Assembly: GCA_014058105.1 (NCBI GenBank)
Contig: JACGCM010000428.1
Span: 434,001-498,000 of the forward strand
Direction: 5' to 3'
Length of the DNA: 64,000 bases
From: Kingdonia uniflora
Lineage: Eukaryota > Streptophyta > Magnoliopsida > Ranunculales > Circaeasteraceae
Made by a program: the position numbers and the translations under genes
In this document: positions 29,440 to 40,077 of the stretch, one piece after another
Layout of the letters: every line of letters starts with the position of its first letter
Position numbering within the stretch: the first letter of the stretch is position 1
Notes under the pieces: model-generated
Database searches by the model: none
The model's input: the letters and a program-made list of their open reading frames with translations, nothing else
What the model was told of the DNA's origin: nothing

Positions 29440-31400
29440 ATTTTAACCTCGAGGAAGATATTTGAGAGTTTCTTTCACGAACTTACTCATCTTATCTTCA
29501 ACGAAAGCTGTATATTTAATCATCTTCATGTTCTTCTTGTATTGCTCAGAATAATGATGAACGATGAGTAAAGAATCTATGTAAACTGAAAGTTAAGGGA
29601 CATTGAGCTCAAGTGCGAGGCCGAATTAGTGAATGAGAGCTTCATACTCGGTGACATTATTTGAGGCCTCAAAATCCAAGCAGATTGATTTCTCAATTCT
29701 ATCATTACACGGGGTAATCAAAATTATCCTGATCCCTCACCCTGCTGGTCCTGCTGATCCATCTGTGAGAAGCCTCCACCCTGATATAGTAATCCAGTCA
29801 GCTCATTCGTCGAATGGCTTAGGGGTTGGATTCTTTGGCGTATCTTTGGTAGGTCTGGGTCGTGTTCCTCCCCCTTGGGATCCTCCACTGAAAAATTTGC
29901 GAGTAAATCGGCAACGGCCTGACCTTTTTTGGAATGACGCTGTTCGAACTTGATATCATGTTCTCCCAAACTGACTGGCCACTGTTGCACTCTTCGTAAC
30001 TTTTCTTTTTTGGAAGAACTTCCCAAAGTGGGTAGTTCGTCATAACTTTTGCAGAATGTTCTTAGAAGTAGTGCTTGAATTTCGGCGAAGTGTAAACAAG
30101 GGTGAGAAGAAATTTTTCAATTTTAGAGTACCTTGTTTCTGCTGGTGTGAGTGCTTTACTGATGAAGAAGACTAGTTTCTCTATTTTCCCTTCCAGGCGA
30201 ATGAGAACTGAGCTGAAAGAAGTATCTGTTACTGCTAGGTAGACTATCAGTTCTTCATTACCTACTGCGGTACTCATTATAGGAGACCTCCCCAAATAGA
30301 TTTTGAGATCCTAAAAAGCTGCTTCGCATTCTGGTGTCCATGTGACTTCTAGAGTTGGTTGAACCTTTCCTCGTTTGGTGCATCCGTGAAGTAATAAGAA
30401 TAGCCAAAGGCAGCGATCTAAAGATTTGGAGATGAAACGGTTGATTGTAGCAATCTTGCCAATGAGTTTTTGAACATCTTTTGTTGTCTTTGAAGAAGGC
30501 ATTTCAAGGAGAGCCCGAATTTGATGTGGGTCGGCCTTAATCCCTTTCTTTCTGATGAGGTGGCCTAAAATGTGGCTAGAATGTACCCCGAATTGACATT
30601 TATCTGGGTTTAGACACATTTCGTAAGATCGAAGGATGTTGAATATTGTGTTGAGATCTGAGATGTGATTATCTGACTATACGCTTTTGCACAAGAGATC
30701 ATCGGTGTAAACTTCAACAATTTTTCCTAGGTGTGTTTTAAACATAGTAGTCATCAATCTTTAATATGTGGTACCTGCGTTCTTGAGCCCGAAGGGCATG
30801 AATTTGTTACAATAAAGGCCACTTTCGGTGATGAATGTTGTTTTCTCTTGATCCTCTTCCATAAGTAGAATTTGATTATACCCTGAAGCAGCGTCCATCA
30901 TGGATAGGAGATCATGGCCTGCTATGGAATCGAGGATCTGATGAATGTTGGGAAGAGGGAAATTGTCCTTTGGAGTATGTTTGTTCAGATCTCTGAAATC
31001 TATGCAAACTCAAACTTTTCCGTTCTTATTTTGGATAGCGATAATGTTGGATATCCAGTCTGGATATTTAGCTTCTCGAATGAATCCTACTTTAATCAAT
31101 TTCTCGATCTCGGTGTTAACTTCATCTTGAAGATGAGGTGAAAGTCATCGCTATTTTTATTTGACTGTTGTGGCGTTGATATTGATGGATAACTTGTGGC
31201 AAGCCATGGCTGGATCGACTACGGGCATTTCTTAGAAAGACCATGCAAAAATGTCTCGACTGAGTTGCAAGAACTAAATGAGAACATCTTTCACATGCTG
31301 AACTAGCTTGGTTTCGATGAACGTACTTCTGTTTGTTCCATTAATGATAACATATTCCGTGGGCCCCTCTGTAGGTGATTGATCGTTGAGGCGATCAATT
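29440..31400 (-). pseudogene. Reverse transcriptase and RNase H region of element D
   Basis: On the minus strand from right to left: RT palm with MMDAASGYNQI, YGLYCNKFMPFGLKNAGTTY-like stretch, and VEVYTDDLLCKS, where the YIDD box reads YTDD. Then MCLNPDKCQFGVHSSHILGH and GIKADPHQIRALLEMPSSKT in the open piece 30619-30311, the connection ELIVYLAVTDTSFSSVLIRL and FFISKALTPAETRYSKIEKF (30295-30062), and the second RNase H fragment near 29660-29480. Stops and frameshifts separate these pieces. Confidence 0.7.
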
Positions 31401-31479
31401 TTTTGTAATTGCTATGCGGCTAATCTATCTAAAGTATCTAGGATGGCAGAGATAGTATTTTTCACAAGCTTGAGAGAGT

Positions 31480-32187
31480 TTCTGGCTACCTCTGATCTCA
31501 TAAATACCATTATCATGTTAAAATCGGAGTGCTTGGTGATAGGTGAAAGCGATTACTTCCATATTATGTATCCAGCAGCGCCCATAATCCCAAGATAGTG
31601 AGATTTGGCACTGATGATATTGAAAATGATGTCGATAGTGGCTGGTCCTGCGGTAATAGGTAATATAATCTTGATTACTCACTCCTCCCTGGAACCATTA
31701 AACCCACTGATGCCTGTGCCACTCTGAATAACTTGGTCGGCCAAGCCCATCTGGTCGATCGTATTCTGAAAAAGAATTTCAATACCACTTCCAGTATCGA
31801 TCATCATTGTATGCATGAAAAATTGTTTCATCTTGAGCATTATGACTAGCGCATCATGATGTCGAAATTTGACATGGGTAGTATCGCAATCCTCGAAAGA
31901 GATTTCGAGTCGGCGATTGCTCGACTCGGGAAGAAGTTTGGCTTCATAGTTTTGAGGTTTAAGATCACAACATTCCGACGCTTTGATCGGTTGGAATTGG
32001 TGATCTGGTTGAATTCAATTATGTTGTTGAGGTACATATAATAGAGATGCTTCACCTTAGCTCTATCGTTGACCTGAACAACTACGAGTTGCTTCTTATA
32101 GTTGCCATCTTGGTATGACTTTAGGTCAATAATATTCAAGCATCCGTCCCTCCTTGAAAATGTGCTCGGGCAACCGCTGTAGAGCAT
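31480..32187 (-). pseudogene. Protease region of element D
   Basis: On the minus strand: IIDLKSYQDGNYKKQLVVVQ in the open piece 32187-31846, then MIDTGSGIEILFQNTIDQMG (protease DTG), SGTGISGFNGSREE and ISAKSHYLGIMGAAGYIIW. Frames shift and stops occur. It corresponds to 26439-25759 of E and 47084-47770 of H. Confidence 0.7.
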
Positions 32188-32199
32188 GGAAATTGTTAG

Positions 32200-33700
32200 T
32201 AGTATGATGAATTAACTTATGGTGTAGGTAAAATGGTTGATTATCGATGGGCTCCAGTGGTTAAGAGACGCGATAGAGCGGGTCTTTCAACAGCAGCGGA
32301 AAAATTGTAGAGATTCGGACGTTTAGTTTTGGGAAGACGGGTTTGTTTTGTGGACCACTTTTCCGAGGGCATCCAGCATTCTCCTTATTGCATTTCTGAT
32401 CTCCCTGTTTCTCCTTAGGCTCGCTGGCTCAATCTGTAGGTGGGGCCTTGGTGAAGAGGACAAATTTAGTAGACTTTTGTCGCTCAGACATCATTCTCCC
32501 CAAGTTGACGTAACCGCTGACTTTGGTAATCATCTTCTCTAATGTCGCAGGCCTGTTAAGGAAGAGGTATTCTCTTTGGTTTTGCAAACGAGCCGGAGAG
32601 CATTGGTGAAAGCGATCTCAGCTGCTTTTTGGTCAAGGTTATCCACTTTTCTCGTGAGATCTTGGAATTTCTTTGAGAAGTCTTCAAGCTTTTCTCTATG
32701 TGGCTGCTTAAGACCGATAAGGGAATACAAGTTCTCCACTTAGTCTCTGTTGTGAGCATATGTCTTGATGAACAATTTTTGCAGCTGAACAAACGTGTAG
32801 ATAGATTCCTTAGGAAGAAAATGGAACCATCAGAGTGGCTTTTCCTATAAACTTGTGGCAAACAGAAGATAGAGAATGTGGTTGAGATTGGAGTACAACC
32901 CCAATGAATCACGGTATTACTAAATATGCTTCTTCAGGCTTGTACCTTTATATTTGTAAATTTTAGGAGTATGAAAACCTTTTGGTATCTCCATATCAAA
33001 TAGTTCCTTGGCAATCGGACTTTCTTGTAACTTCGTGGTATCGCCGGTAATACCCAGAACTTGGGCCTCGATTAACTCCTTAATTTGTTGGTCCATGTGT
33101 TCTTTTGTGACGTAATGACGTGTTGGTTGAATCGCTGGATGTTCTGGCAGGGGATGATGAGTTCCAGTAGCTTCACTTAAGTAATCTCGTGCTGGAACTT
33201 AATGTAGAGGTCACTCGTCTTCCTCCTGACGGATGGAAATATGGTGACCTCGTCTGACTTCTGATTGAACTTATCCCCCCAAATCGATGGAAAGTTGCAG
33301 TTCGCGTGGTAGATTTCTAGAAATAGCTTTTCTGGCTACTCCCAAAGGTCCCAATCTGTCCCTTACTGAAATGTGAGAGGTCTTCAGAAGTTGATCGTGA
33401 CCCCTGGCTTGAGGAGCCTGCTGAGTATTTTATAGGGCCCCGAGTGGAGTCTGTATCATCATCATCTGATCTTCGTACCATTTAAGCGTTGCCAATCGAG
33501 CTTGTCATTCTGCATCAAACTCTTTCTTACGGAGCTCGCGATCTTTTATCAATTAAAGTTTGAGTTCGGCGCATATTTCTGTCTCAGTGCGGAGATTCGT
33601 CTGTAACTCAGTGAGCTATCCCGGATCCAGAGAAATTTCAAGCTGAGTTCCTACGACCTATCGTCTCGAAGAGACCATAATTGGAAATTATAGTAAAAGA
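32200..33700 (-). pseudogene. gag of element D
   Basis: The core gag match is in minus-strand pieces around 32912-32539, such as YSLIGLKQPHREKLEDFSKK and KVDNLDQKAAEIAFTNALRL. Further upstream (33120-32980) IKELIEAQVLGIT and IAKELFDMEIPKGFHTPKIY-like sequence precedes it. The N-terminal coiled coil is recognisable near 33640-33440 but heavily broken. Confidence 0.65.
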
Positions 33701-33724
33701 CTGCCTCATGGTAATGCAATCTTT

Positions 33725-33740
33725 CCCACAGACGGCACCA
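33725..33740 (-). other. Primer-binding site of element D
   Basis: TGGTGCCGTCTGTGGG on the minus strand begins two bases inside the 5' LTR end. It is aligned with the PBS of E and H. Confidence 0.7.
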
Positions 33741-33742
33741 AA

Positions 33743-34321
33743 TGTAATGGCCAAATTCCGTAAGCTCGAAATGATTAAGAATTAGCTATCACACTAATGA
33801 ACCTGTAACAAATATTCTAATAGAAAGTAAGAAATGGAAACCGGTATTTTTAGCGTGGAAAACCTCTGAATAGGTAAAAAGCTATGACCTCATATGGAGG
33901 ATTTTTATAAAAGTATCTTTCTTGCTTGAAGCGGATATCTTTATTACAAGTGATCTCTAAATATAAAAATGTTTTTGATCTAGTAAATAAGAAGTTTGCG
34001 TAATTTTTCTGGTCCCTCTCTCTTCTGGAACTTTTTCTTTATATAGGCTTTTCCCATAGCTCTTCATCGTGCTAGAACACGTTTTCTAAATAATGTGGTT
34101 AGTGGTGGTTTACTGGATAACTAACGAGTTCGCGGGAGACATGTGTCTTTTACTGTATAGCGTTTTTCGGGTTTAGCTCAATCTACGTTCTTGAGTAGTT
34201 TATGGGGCTGGTTGGAATGTTAACTGGAGTGTTAAGTGTTAAAAATACGTGATCCTGTGATGAAGGTAAATTGAGCTTCGTGAGCTCGATTTTGAGTGAG
34301 ATCGAGGGATAAGTCCCTACA
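33743..34321 (-). repeat. 5' LTR of element D (579 bp)
   Basis: On the plus strand it runs TGTAATGGCC ... GTCCCTACA, the same length as the 3' LTR. The TATA box (ATATAAAG, minus) is at 34037-34044. It is followed by the ATATA target copy. Confidence 0.92.
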
Positions 34322-34326
34322 ATATA
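34322..34326. repeat. Target-site duplication of D, right copy (ATATA)
   Basis: Identical to 7679-7683 on the far side of D. The sequence of C resumes after it. Confidence 0.9.
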
Positions 34327-35179
34327 GATTTGTCCCTCACCTCTGTCAATTCCTTAGACTCGACGCTCACCTCAGCCAATTCCTTCTCCACCTCAAAGAT
34401 CTTTTAGTACATCTTTACCTATCAATCAGAAGTAGGTGATACATACACTTTTAGATCTTCTAATGTGGACAAATCGTTCAAAAAATCATCTATACCCTGA
34501 AAGATTCCTTCGAGTATGTGGGCGATCTGAAATAAAAACGATTCATTGTGAAGAATGCATTAGGAAAAAAAGTTCAATTATCCCTATAATCTCAATTTTA
34601 ACTGAGGACTTAAGATCCGAGCCAGCGGAGACCACGAACTTGCGAAAGCTCATCTCAATACCTTTTAGATCTACATCCTATTAGTTTTTAGAGCATCAAA
34701 ATCTTGAGCAACCGCTAACCCCGAAGGAAAGATCTTGATAGACGGAGGGGGGGAGGTCATCCAATTTCTTCTTCTTCAAATTGCTCCCAGCCTCATCATT
34801 GTCGGTGTCAGCAAGCTCCATAGTTTACGATTTGGAAGCATTTCTCTTAAAGAGTCATCGGTGACTATAAACGTTTAATCTAGAGGTCGTATTCATAGGC
34901 TTTAACAATACGGCCTTAACAGGAGCAACTAGAGGATTACTCAGACCGGTATCGAAAGAGTTAGCAATCACAGAAGGAGTGGTGGCAAAACTGGATCCAG
35001 CTCTCCCATGGGTATCAACCATCTTTCTCTTAGCCTGGGGTTTCTGAACTTTTAGAGACTGGCTATTTACTCTTTTAATCTTGTGAATAACAAGTTCATC
35101 AAGAACTTCCTGAAGTTTGACTCCTTCACACGCGACTACGTCAACAAGGGAATCCTCTTGAGTGACACCAGGGATCTAC
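34327..35179 (-). pseudogene. aORF of element C, middle part (exons 4-5)
   Basis: Minus-strand reading from 35179: IPGVTQEDSLVDVVACEGVK, LQEVLDELVIHKIKRVNSQS and KVQKPQAKRKMVDTHGRAGS. This matches the exon of D and H that reads ESLLDEVAEEVTKLELVLEG ... KKRVDSR. Towards 34330 a coiled coil IFEVEKELAEVSVESKELTE follows, interrupted by D. Several stops are present. The gene continues right at 37442-37960 (exon 3) and left at 7678-6300. Confidence 0.6.
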
Positions 35180-35223
35180 TTCTTTTGCAGAAAACTTAAA
35201 TTTTATTACTTAAAAGGGAATTA

Positions 35224-35597
35224 GAGCATCCACAACAACCTCTCTATAATAGAGTGTACTTTTAAGGAGTTTCAACCCAACTTTGATATTGTGGATGTAG
35301 TAGACTCCCTACAAAAAGGAGCCACATCACAAAATTAACTACCCAAACCACTTCAAATTAGTTATGTTTAAAAATAAGAGGTAAAAAGTAACCTTTTTTT
35401 TACTTTCCACATTAAAGTAACTTTATACGTAATATAAGAGTCCTACGTGGCTGACCAAATATTTTTCTAGGCTCCCCATACTTGAGGAAAGAGAAAGAAA
35501 AAAATAGGGATAGGGAGCCTCATAAAGAGCCTATAAAAGCCATTTTATTACTTTTTGCTTCCCTAAAATGAGTTTTGGGAGGCGGCTGTGGATGCTC
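35224..35597. mobile_element. Tourist-like MITE (374 bp)
   Basis: Terminal inverted repeats begin GAGCATCCACA at both ends (left GAGCATCCACAACAACCTC, right complement GAGCATCCACAGCCGCCTC; 15 of 19 match), flanked by TTA on each side (35221-35223 and 35598-35600). It is noncoding and AT-rich. Three-base TTA/TAA duplications and short size fit the PIF/Harbinger (Tourist) group. It sits in the 3' end of LINE L2. Confidence 0.85.
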
Positions 35598-35779
35598 TTA
35601 CAAAAAGAGGGGGCAAAGGCAGTGTATCCTAGTTTAGTCTAACTGCCTAACTAGGTTGGCTCTCATGAGTTAGCTAGTCATGTGTAGACCAAAAGTAGCC
35701 CTAGCAAAAAGAGAAAGAAAAGAAGAAATAGTACAAGAGGATCTACTTAAATTTAAATTATTTAGTGCTAGGGTCTTCT

Positions 35780-36160
35780 ATCTTGGTCAAGTAGGTGGGT
35801 CTGCCTATGCTCCAATCTTCATAAGGACGTGTTACTCCTAACCCTTTTATGGCAAGTTGATCTGCTAAAAAATTGACTTTTTTTCAAACTGTAGAAATTC
35901 TAAAAGAGTGAAGACTGTTGAGAAGGATCTGCCACTTTGTATAAAATATCCAAGGAATCTTGCCTGAGTTGAATGCTTGAACTGCTGCCTTTGAGTCTAA
36001 GATAACCCAGATCCTCTTCTTATTGTAATCCCTGTAGTTGAATGCTTGAACTGCTGCCTGAGTTGTAGTTTCTTATTGTAATCCCTGTATAATTGCTTTA
36101 ATTTCTGCCAGATAGTTTGTGGTGTTTCCAATTGCTCTAATGTAAGTACCTTTAACTGTA
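35780..36160 (-). pseudogene. RNase H domain of LINE L2
   Basis: Minus-strand pieces: GTYIRAIGNTTNYLAEIKAI (the N-Y-xAE motif), VILDSKAAVQAFNSGKIPWI (D of the active site) and VNFLADQLAIKGLGVTRPYE at the C-terminus. The order and spacing match the RNase H at the end of plant LINE ORF2, as in L1 at 57257-57733. A 22-bp piece 'ttgaatgcttgaactgctgcct' is duplicated at 35968 and 36039. Stops break the frame. Confidence 0.65.
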
Positions 36161-36165
36161 CCTTC

Positions 36166-36888
36166 TATAAGGGCTTAACTTCGTACAGAGGGGAAGTCGG
36201 CTCTTACACCACGGGATTTATCCTTTATCAAAGTGGTTCAAGTATATAATCTATAGCATAAGTAATCTGCTGAAAATATACTTGCATGGAAGCCTTGAAT
36301 CTGATGCTCCACGACCTCTGATGAGGATTTTTAAGAGAGTTTTTATTACTATCGAGTAGTTAAAGGTTCGAGTACTCTATGTTTTACAAGGTGATTGAAG
36401 ATAAACAACAAGGGCTCGGGGGAGAGATTTCGTAAGCTCTCTATGATTCCCATCCCTCCTATTTATAGAACATAGAAAGGGCTGAGTCATCATAGGAGAT
36501 TAAATTACATGTGTACCCTCTGGGTATCAGGCGGGTATCCCGGAGTTGGTGCTGACACCAGAAATGTCGGGTCTGGCACTGTGTTCTAATACTGTAACAG
36601 TTATTGGGTCTGTCATTGTAGCTGTAAGAACCAATAGCGTCGCCGTTCCTGTCTGGTGAGCTGGTTGCCTGACATGTCTGCCATCGACCACGTATGAAGG
36701 TGGTCGAAGTATTTCTTATGCTGATGTGGAATCTTTGTCTTCGAAGCTTGTTCATAGTCGAGGCTTCGGCTTCGAATAATCTTGCCAAGCTTATTTATAG
36801 ATTGAGTGGGCTTCGAGATATTCGAGTAGGTGTCGAGGTAGCCTTCTAGTGTTTGACTGGGGTAGAAGGCTGCGAGTAGGCTACTACA
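36166..36888 (-). repeat. Solo LTR G (723 bp)
   Basis: Flanked by a perfect CCTTC duplication (36161-36165 and 36889-36893) inside LINE L2. On the minus strand it starts TGTAGTAGCCTACTCGCAGC and ends with GCCCTTATA, the final CA changed to TA. A TATA box (CTATAAATAGG, minus) is at 36459-36468. No internal region is present. The 3' LTR of F starts TGTATTAGCCTACTTGGAGC and shares the TATA region, so G is from the F family. Confidence 0.85.
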
Positions 36889-36893
36889 CCTTC

Positions 36894-37431
36894 ATGATAT
36901 CTAAAGCATATGCTTATAGCTTTATGGTCTAGGTTACAAAGTACAGATCCATAACAACATATTTTAATTTCCCCTTTATTTGGGACTCACCAGTGGCAGC
37001 TCTTTAAACTGGGACCTTTTTCTATTTGTATTGAACTTGTAAAGCTTTGATGATAGTGAGGTTTTGGATGTTGTTGTGCATACTATTTTTGGATTCTTTG
37101 CTTGTATCTGCTATCTATCTAAGAATGGCTTGTTGAATAGGTTGTTAAGAGATTGTCTTGTTATTGAATCTTAAAGAGTTCCTTGTCTACCATATCCATT
37201 TATAACCTGAAAAGAAAGTAGTCTTCCATAGATCTTTAATATAGGAGCTTGATTTTGTGCATCTGTCAAGCGTTGATTTATAGTTTTTTGGACTTGTTAT
37301 GACATTGAAACCAAACATATTAGAAATCTACTACCATATCTTTGCTACAAAGGAGTAGCTAATGAGACAATGCTATGTAGAATCTTCATCTTGGTAACAG
37401 TTAGAAAAAAATAAGGTGATCTGGATGCCCC
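36894..37431 (-). pseudogene. LINE L2 ORF2, zinc-binding C-terminal region
   Basis: Minus-strand fragments: YQDEDST then HCLISYSFVAKIW (the C/E/H...C zinc-like pattern with one C lost), IKDLWKTTFFSGYKWIW and TRNSLRFNNKTI. Such a zinc-binding stretch followed by a W..W..RN motif lies between RT and RNase H in plant L1 elements. Stops are frequent; the 5' side is truncated at 37431. Confidence 0.55.
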
Positions 37432-37441
37432 TGGGATCTAC

Positions 37442-37960
37442 AATAATAATAAAGCTATATTAAATACATAACAAAAAATACGTAAATACAGCTCGAGAAG
37501 GTGCACCTACATACGTTCCTTAAACGGCCTGTAGGTTAGGTCCAAGGCATCTTCATCAGTTCTCTGCATACACATGAGAAGATGCCCTTAACCCAAATGA
37601 AGTTATCATTCCAGACTTTCCCAGTAGAATCTAGATCGAAGAATTAAGGTCGAGGGTATACAGTTGAGAAGTACACACCTCCAGTGGTGCTAAAATATTT
37701 TATGCTATAAAATTTTATAATATCTTCAGAAGTGAGATGACTCTCCACGCCCTCATTGATTCACTCCATGTTAAGTGCTTCACAAATACTAAGCACTTCA
37801 CAGCATTCCCATTTAATTGGGCGGGACAGGCCTTGATTCTGTTCATAATGCCTTTGGCCAAATTACTCAATGGTAAACTTAAACAATAATCAAACTGGAT
37901 AAGATTGCAGAGTTGGTTTAGAGATAGCTGAATCCTCAAGTTTCTAAAGATGCTTGAATG
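37442..37960 (-). pseudogene. aORF exon 3 of element C: Transposase_28-like domain
   Basis: Minus-strand: LIQFDYCLSLPLSNLAKGIM and RIKACPAQLNGNAVKCL, aligned with the YGLSLP...LAKGIMN.IGACP.Q.N.N block of H. Then VYFSTVYPRP, a stop, and FDLDSTGKVWNDNFIWVKG (compare DLNSADRPWNDNVIWVKGDC in H). The exon ends near 37515 before GTATGTAGG. A TATTATTATTGTAG acceptor ending at 37442 borders the LINE L2 target site. The right end is cut by F. Confidence 0.6.
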
Positions 37961-38325
37961 TCATCAGAGTTTCTCTAGGGTATGTGTGGGCAAAAACTCT
38001 CAACCTCTCTTTGGTAGCTTTCCTTCCCTATTTATAAAGATAGAAAAGGTGATGTCACCATAGGGAGGTCAAATTACAAGTGTATCCTTACTGATAGTTG
38101 TTTACTATTGAAGTCAGCTTTGCCAGATCTGTCTGTTGATTTATCTGCCTTTAACCATAAGCTAAGTTAGACTGGAGCATGGTTGAAGCTTCACTTACTC
38201 GAATATAGATTTATTGTGGGCTTTGGTAGATTTGTGAGTACATTAGGCTTTGAGTTTCACGGTAGGCTTCAAGGTAGCCTTCGGGTATTCGGTTCGTCTT
38301 TGAACGCTCCAAGTAGGCTAATACA
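37960..38325 (-). repeat. 3' LTR of element F (outer end incomplete)
   Basis: On the minus strand it starts TGTATTAGCCTACTTGGAGC next to the purine tract. It shares with solo LTR G the TATA region (TTTATAAATAGGG at 38027-38040) and the 'gtcaaattacaagtgtatcc' block. About 270 bp at the outer end of G have no counterpart, so the left limit (37945-37980) is uncertain. Confidence 0.6.
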
Positions 38326-38341
38326 TTCTCCCCCTCTCAGC
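38326..38341 (-). other. Polypurine tract of element F
   Basis: On the minus strand CTGAGAGGGGGAGAA lies directly before the LTR start TGTATTAGCC. Confidence 0.7.
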
Positions 38342-38578
38342 TGGGGCCTCATAAATTGTTATACATGGCTCGTACTAAGAAAAATATGTTATGCATAGAA
38401 ATTTGTATGGTTGACCAGTGTGAATGTGCTATTTTTGAGGGCCTTAATGGTTAATTATGCCGATTAAGGGATTATTAATAATCTCTTAATCACTCTATGA
38501 AAAGGAGGTTAAGAGTTGGCTCATACTTTCCTTAACTCTGGCTCATCTTCTTCTCAAGAACTTGTTTTCCATTGTGGA

Positions 38579-38900
38579 TGACACGTTATCAGAAACAATT
38601 GGAGGAAAAGGAAGAGATGGTGGAGGTTAAAGTAATTGAGCTAACCCGAAATCTTTGGACGAAGAATATGAGGCCCCCGCTGCCCGACCTCATTTATTTG
38701 CGCAGGGAGGAGGTGACCGGCCAAAAATAGGAGAAGGCAGAGGCGTTCATTTTCTGGTGAGGGACGTTCTACCATCACCTCCTGACCCTGGCTGAGCGCT
38801 CGGCCGCATTGAGGGCTCTGGTACAGCGGTTGGTGGAGGTAGAGGGTAGTGCTAGTGGTGGTGGTAGGTGGTATTGGAAGAACTACCCTTGCTATAAGTA
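38579..38900 (+). pseudogene. First exon of the aORF of F
   Basis: From an ATG at 38579 this gives MTRYQKQLEEKEEMVEVKVI, ELTRNLWTKNMRPPLPDLIY, an acidic EEVTGQ stretch, a stop, and KAEAFIFW, a stop, TFYHHLLTLAERSAALRALV. It has the position, length and acidic/aromatic make-up of the first aORF exons of A, B and E, with weak alignment (an E-E-x-T block and W or Y clusters). Two in-frame TAG/TGA stops. Confidence 0.45.
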
Positions 38901-40077
38901 ATGTAGTTGGAGTTCTTCTTCCTCGTTTTTCTGTACTTTTTGTTTTGAATGTTGACTATATTTCTAATTTTTTTGTATTGACGAATGTTTTGAATGAAAC
39001 TAATGTTCAATTTTTTCGATGTCGAATAGAACTAGTAATTTGTTTTGTGTGAATGGTCGAATGGAAATATTATGTAGTCGATTTGTATGGCAAGCCTGGT
39101 TGCATTTCGAAGGTAGTCGAAACGACTAGGTATAGGAGGGAAGAAAAGTAAAGGTGAAGGTAAAACTCAAAAAAAAAAATCAGATACAAGTTTTTGATAG
39201 GTCAAACTTTTTGAGTTATTTCAAAGGTAATATCGTAGGGAGAGTGAAGAACGATCATTATTGTTTGGATTCAAAATAGAATAGGCTCGATTGTTGTGGT
39301 TGGTGTATTGATTGATTAGGCTTGTTCGAAGTTTATGCTATGGCCGATGGGTAAGGACTATAACCATCTAAAATCTACAATATCGTACATGTCTTAAGCC
39401 GCGCGCAATATAGGCAACAATCACTTCATTTCTAAATTTTAGGAGGATGGGTTTTTCCATATGGTATGCTCATGTGAGTGTACGTATTAAAGTCTATAAG
39501 CAATACTTGGGGGTACTACAGATAAGTACTTTGAGACACAGTAAAAGGAAATTATGTGCATGATAGAAGTTATGGTGATTGATGCTCGAGGGTTTGTGTA
39601 TACAGGTTGTTAGGAGGTTGAAGGAAAAAATTAAGTAGGAAGCTAGGGAATATGGGTCATCAAAGAGGGTATAAAGGCAAAAGCAATTTTTGTAAGAAAG
39701 AGTTAGCTAAAATTATAGAGGGAAATTGGGGAGGTGAGATAGTGGGGGTAATGATGTCAGTTTGGGAAACCGATGCGGTTTTAGTATAGTCTATTCAAGA
39801 GGGGAGAAAATGGAAAAGAAAGAGTAATTTATTCTTACTTGTATTTGTCTGAAGAAAAGTATTGAAGCTTCTGATCTAGAGTGTCTAAAGTCTCCATTAT
39901 TTTCTATCCAGTTGGAGATCATCAGGGAGCAATCATTACAGGTATATCCCTTTAATGTCTTTGAATTAGTTGTCTTTTTATAAACTGATAATTAGTTGTG
40001 GTAAGATACTTGGTGTCCCCATTAATGGCAGATGGTGGGTATTTGGGGGAGGTGATGGTGAATGGTAGAAGTACAAT
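38901..40077. other. Noncoding aORF spacer of F
   Basis: AT-rich, with no recognisable coding or repeat structure apart from short homopolymers. By position it corresponds to the intron between the first and second aORF exons in B, E and H. Confidence 0.35.

Larger units (their letters stand above)
7684..34321 (-). mobile_element. Element D: full-length Tat-type LTR retrotransposon, split by element E
   Basis: D reads right to left: 5' LTR 33743-34321, PBS 33725-33740, gag, protease, RT/RNase H, integrase 29300-28593 continuing at 14150-13617, 160-bp repeats 13440-12470, aORF on the plus strand 8739-12439, polypurine tract 8263-8273, 3' LTR 7684-8262. Both outer LTR ends are TG...CA and are flanked by ATATA. 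Removing E (14,437 bp plus its duplication) leaves about 12.2 kb. All coding regions carry stops or frameshifts. The first aORF exons are deleted. Confidence 0.92.
35180..37431 (-). mobile_element. LINE L2: 5'-truncated L1-type retrotransposon
   Basis: Flanking copies AGGGATCTAC (35170-35179) and TGGGATCTAC (37432-37441), nine of ten bases the same, mark a target duplication. The 3' end lies left with an A-rich tail on the minus strand (TGCAAAAGAA). What remains encodes only the last part of ORF2: zinc-binding and W..W-rich region at right (37431-36894) and RNase H at left (about 36160-35780). The element was later hit by a MITE (35224-35597) and by LTR G (36166-36888). Without them about 1.15 kb of LINE is left. 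Confidence 0.7.
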
